This document shows, one piece after another, positions 22,415-24,198 of a DNA stretch of 24,198 nt. How positions within the stretch are numbered: the stretch's first letter is position 1; each line of letters begins with the position of its first letter. A program made the translations under genes and the position numbers. This DNA comes from Flavobacteriales bacterium (GTDB lineage: Bacteria; Bacteroidota; Bacteroidia; Flavobacteriales; BACL11): assembly GCA_002710495.1 (NCBI GenBank), contig PAKE01000032.1, positions 6,005-30,202 on the forward strand, given 5' to 3'. The notes under the pieces were generated by a model. That model did no database searches and had not been told where the DNA came from. It worked only from the letters and a program-made list of their open reading frames with translations.

Positions 22415-23182
22415 ATGGCAAAAAAAGTAAATAAAACAGACGAACAATTTGCGAATGTTGAAGATAACTTAAGTAAGGCGGGACTTTTTGTAGTGAAAAA
22501 TCAGAAAAAATTACTGAAAATATTAGGACTTATACTTGTTATTATTGCTTCGTTTCTGGTTTTTAATAAATATTACACAATTAAATCATTTTTTCCAACT
22601 AAAATTTATTCACTAGAAACAATCAACAAATCAAACTCAGATTTGTCTCAAGCTCAGTTTAATTTTGATAATAGAAACTATGAAGGAGCTCTCAATGGAG
22701 ATACAGCAATAAATCCAATTGATAGCTCAACAACAATAAATAAAGGTTTCCATGATATTATCTCGGACTATCCTCATACAGAAGCTGCAAATTTATCAAA
22801 TTACTATGCTGCTATTTGCCAACTAAATCTAGGTTCTAAATTGGATAGTTCTCAGTATTTTGAAGAGGCTCTAATTTCTTTAAATAACTTTGAAACTAAT
22901 GATGAAATCATTTCATCATTAATAACAGGGTTAAAGGGAGATGTATATATGGAACTAGATAATACAACTGAAGCAATAAATTTATACAAATCAGCATCAA
23001 CTGACTATATAAATGATCTTACTACCCCTTATTTTATGATGAAACAAGCTCATGTACATGAAATAAATAAAGATTTCTCTTCAGCTCTTGAAATTTATAA
23101 AACAATAAAATCAGAATATTCTGAATCACAAGAGGGTGAAAATATTGATAAATATATTTCATCGGCAACAAACAGAAGATAA
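22415..23182 (+). CDS. Membrane-anchored TPR-like protein
   Basis: The 255-residue protein has a charged N-terminus (to about residue 30), one membrane helix (about 33-51), and a helical TPR-like outer part. Repeat-like units are visible at ANLSNYYAAICQLNLG, ALISLNNFE, ITGLKGDVYMELDNTTEAINLYKSA and TPYFMMKQAHVHEINKDFSSALEIYK. The layout resembles YfgM-type proteins, which bind periplasmic chaperones, but the match is only structural. A gene of this type beside ribH is common in Bacteroidota. It probably shares a transcript with ribH, 14 bases downstream. Confidence 0.82.
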   Translation: MAKKVNKTDEQFANVEDNLSKAGLFVVKNQKKLLKILGLILVIIASFLVFNKYYTIKSFFPTKIYSLETINKSNSDLSQAQFNFDNRNYEGALNGDTAINPIDSSTTINKGFHDIISDYPHTEAANLSNYYAAICQLNLGSKLDSSQYFEEALISLNNFETNDEIISSLITGLKGDVYMELDNTTEAINLYKSASTDYINDLTTPYFMMKQAHVHEINKDFSSALEIYKTIKSEYSESQEGENIDKYISSATNRR

Positions 23183-23196
23183 AACCCATCATATAG

Positions 23197-23676
23197 ATGG
23201 CAACGACTAACAACAACTTATCAGATTATAACATGGAAGAAGTGCCTTCTTCTGAAGGGATGCGTTTTGCAATTATTGTTTCTGAATGGAATAATCATAT
23301 TACCGAGAACCTATATATAGGAGCCAAGAAAACATTAATTAAATTAGGATCAAAACAGAATGATATAGTTAGAATTGATGTTCCGGGAAGTTTCGAATTA
23401 GTTTTTGGAGCAAAAATAGCTTCACAATATAACTATGACGCTATTATTTGTTTAGGTTCGGTAATCAAAGGAGAAACCGATCACTTTGTTTACATATGTA
23501 ATGCTGTTTCTCTAGGAATTAAGGATCTGAATGTACATGGTGATGTTCCTGTAATATTTGGAGTTTTGACAGACGACAACGAACAACAATCTATTGATAG
23601 GTCTGGTGGAAAGCACGGAAACAAAGGAATAGAATCTGCTATTACCGCTATAAAAATGGCTGTATTAAATAAATAA
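23197..23676 (+). CDS. ribH: 6,7-Dimethyl-8-ribityllumazine synthase
   Basis: RibH joins 5-amino-6-ribitylaminouracil with 3,4-dihydroxy-2-butanone 4-phosphate, the next-to-last step of riboflavin synthesis. The 159 residues show IIVSEWNNHITENL (substrate loop), DVPGSFELVFGAK, LGSVIKGETDHFVYICNAVS with the catalytic His, PVIFGVLTDDNEQQSIDRSG and KHGNKGIESA. The family often has R-x-G-G-K-x-G-N-K-G, matched here. Most likely a capsid-like oligomer. The first ~20 residues (MATTNNNLSDYN...) are a soft extension. Confidence 0.96.
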   Translation: MATTNNNLSDYNMEEVPSSEGMRFAIIVSEWNNHITENLYIGAKKTLIKLGSKQNDIVRIDVPGSFELVFGAKIASQYNYDAIICLGSVIKGETDHFVYICNAVSLGIKDLNVHGDVPVIFGVLTDDNEQQSIDRSGGKHGNKGIESAITAIKMAVLNK

Positions 23677-23715
23677 AAAATAGTACAGAATATTTTTATC
23701 TGAAATAAATAAGTA

Positions 23716-23723
23716 TAAATTTG
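23716..23723 (+). promoter_or_regulatory. -7 promoter element for tRNA-Arg
   Basis: TAAATTTG is an exact TAnnTTTG match, 16 bases before the tRNA 5' end, so the precursor would have a short 5' leader. No -33 TTG is seen at 17-23 bases. Confidence 0.5.
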
Positions 23724-23739
23724 CAGACTCAAAAATAAT

Positions 23740-23813
23740 GGTCGCGTAGCTCAGCTGGATAGAGCATCTGCCTTCTAAGCAGACGGTCACAGGTTCGAAT
23801 CCTGTCGCGATCA
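23740..23813 (+). tRNA. tRNA-Arg (anticodon UCU)
   Basis: The 74-base cloverleaf is complete: a 7-bp acceptor stem (GGTCGCG with CGCGATC, one G-T pair), a D arm with AGCTCAGCTGGATAGAGC, an anticodon stem TCTGC/GCAGA around loop CTTCTAA (anticodon TCT), and a T arm ACAGG-TTCGAAT-CCTGT. Discriminator base is A. The CCA end is not encoded (CAA follows). It reads the AGA/AGG arginine codons, the main arginine codons in this AT-rich genome. Confidence 0.97.
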
Positions 23814-23814
23814 C

Positions 23815-23841
23815 AAAAACCCACCAAATAGTGGGTTTTTT
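23815..23841 (+). terminator. Rho-independent terminator after tRNA-Arg
   Basis: Stem AAAAACCCAC (23815-23824) pairs with GTGGGTTTTT (23831-23840) around a six-base loop CAAATA, and a further T follows. It lies 1 base after the tRNA, so the transcript is likely monocistronic. Confidence 0.92.
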
Positions 23842-23905
23842 GTTATCTATAAAATTATCAATATTTCCTATAGTTTTTTGTTATTTAGCAATACAATTTT
23901 ATAAA

Positions 23906-24198
23906 TTGAGAAACTTTATCTTAAAAATACTATTCTACTGTTTATCATTACTACCTCTATGGTGTTTATATTTTATTTCTGACTTTTTATACTTAGTGAT
24001 TTACAAACTAATCAGATACCGAACTAGAGTTGTTAGAGATAATCTAAGAAATTCATTTCCTGATAAATCGGATATAGAGTTAAGAAGTATAGAAAAGAAA
24101 TTTTACCATCACTTTTTTGATCTTATTATAGAAAGCATTAAATCAATAAGTATTACTGAAAATCAGATGAGGAAAAGACTTGTTTTCAAGAATATTGA
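23906..24198 (+). CDS. LpxL/HtrB-type lipid A acyltransferase (partial, C-terminus off window)
   Basis: A frame from TTG 23906 stays open for 97 codons to the window end. It begins with a membrane segment (residues about 5-33, KILFYCLSLLPLWCLYFISD) and continues with YRTRVVRDNLRNSFPDKSDIELRSIEKKFYHHFFDLIIE (given in parts: RVVRDNLRNSFPD, EKKFYHHFFDLIIES). This is the start typical of Bacteroidota lysophospholipid/lipid A acyltransferases, which add a secondary acyl chain to lipid A at the inner membrane. The catalytic H-x4-D lies beyond the window. No in-frame ATG precedes the TTG, making it the best start. Confidence 0.82.
   Translation, partial: MRNFILKILFYCLSLLPLWCLYFISDFLYLVIYKLIRYRTRVVRDNLRNSFPDKSDIELRSIEKKFYHHFFDLIIESIKSISITENQMRKRLVFKNI

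Noticed and set aside
23836..23906. Small gene between the tRNA terminator and the acyltransferase
   Set aside because: No ATG-started frame of useful length; the stretch is a leader with no clear promoter element.
1..24198. CRISPR array, prophage, transposon or toxin-antitoxin system
   Set aside because: No spaced direct repeats, no integrase, transposase or small paired toxin genes were seen on either strand; the genes are mostly core functions.

Overview
The window is AT-rich chromosomal DNA from a member of the Bacteroidota, most likely a flavobacterium-like lineage. The evidence is gene content and promoter style. There is a secreted protein with SprB-like repeats, a 5'-nucleotidase split into two genes, a glyceraldehyde-3-phosphate dehydrogenase with a long N-terminal extension, a thioredoxin-fold protein with DUF4369-like N-terminus, and dnaA followed by a tyrosine phosphatase and an RsmI-like methyltransferase. 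Many genes are preceded by TAnnTTTG, the -7 element of the Bacteroidota housekeeping sigma factor, and Shine-Dalgarno sites are mostly absent. The gene density is high, no gap reaches 300 bases, and no insertion sequence, prophage, CRISPR array or integrase is visible.

Layout. Bases 1-989 (minus) hold the N-terminal part of a secreted adhesin-like protein with a Kazal-like segment. yaaA (minus) and an EamA transporter (plus) diverge from a very compact promoter. A secreted thioredoxin-fold protein follows on the plus strand and converges on a long minus-strand operon running 10398 to 4334: dapF, a GNAT acetyltransferase, a seven-haem cytochrome with C-terminal TPRs, mltG, a phosphoglucomutase/phosphomannomutase and a small Smr-domain protein. 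From 10602 (plus) come the long GAPDH and a small membrane protein. These converge on a minus-strand pair, a YbgC-type thioesterase and an unusual aquaporin. Then on the plus strand come the two halves of a 5'-nucleotidase, dnaA, a low-molecular-weight tyrosine phosphatase and an RsmI-like methyltransferase, ending in a bidirectional terminator at 18291. On the minus strand are a cyclophilin-FKBP fusion and an NrnA-type phosphoesterase. ndk (plus) diverges from that pair. recF and a DUF721 (DciA-like) gene follow on the minus strand. The window closes with a membrane-anchored TPR-like protein, ribH, tRNA-Arg(UCU) with its terminator, and the start of an LpxL/HtrB-type acyltransferase cut by the window end.

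Most of this is housekeeping: replication and repair (DnaA, RecF, DUF721), cell wall (DapF, MltG, PGM), cofactors and nucleotides (RibH, Ndk, NrnA, 5'-nucleotidase), and protein folding. I see no clear undescribed multi-gene system. The most interesting items are the heptahaem lipoprotein locked by overlapping and abutting junctions into a cell-wall operon, an aquaporin with an atypical selectivity filter, a GAPDH whose NAD-selecting aspartate is replaced by lysine, and divergent promoters whose -7 elements touch each other. Several genes start with TTG or GTG, often at 4-base overlaps with the previous stop codon.
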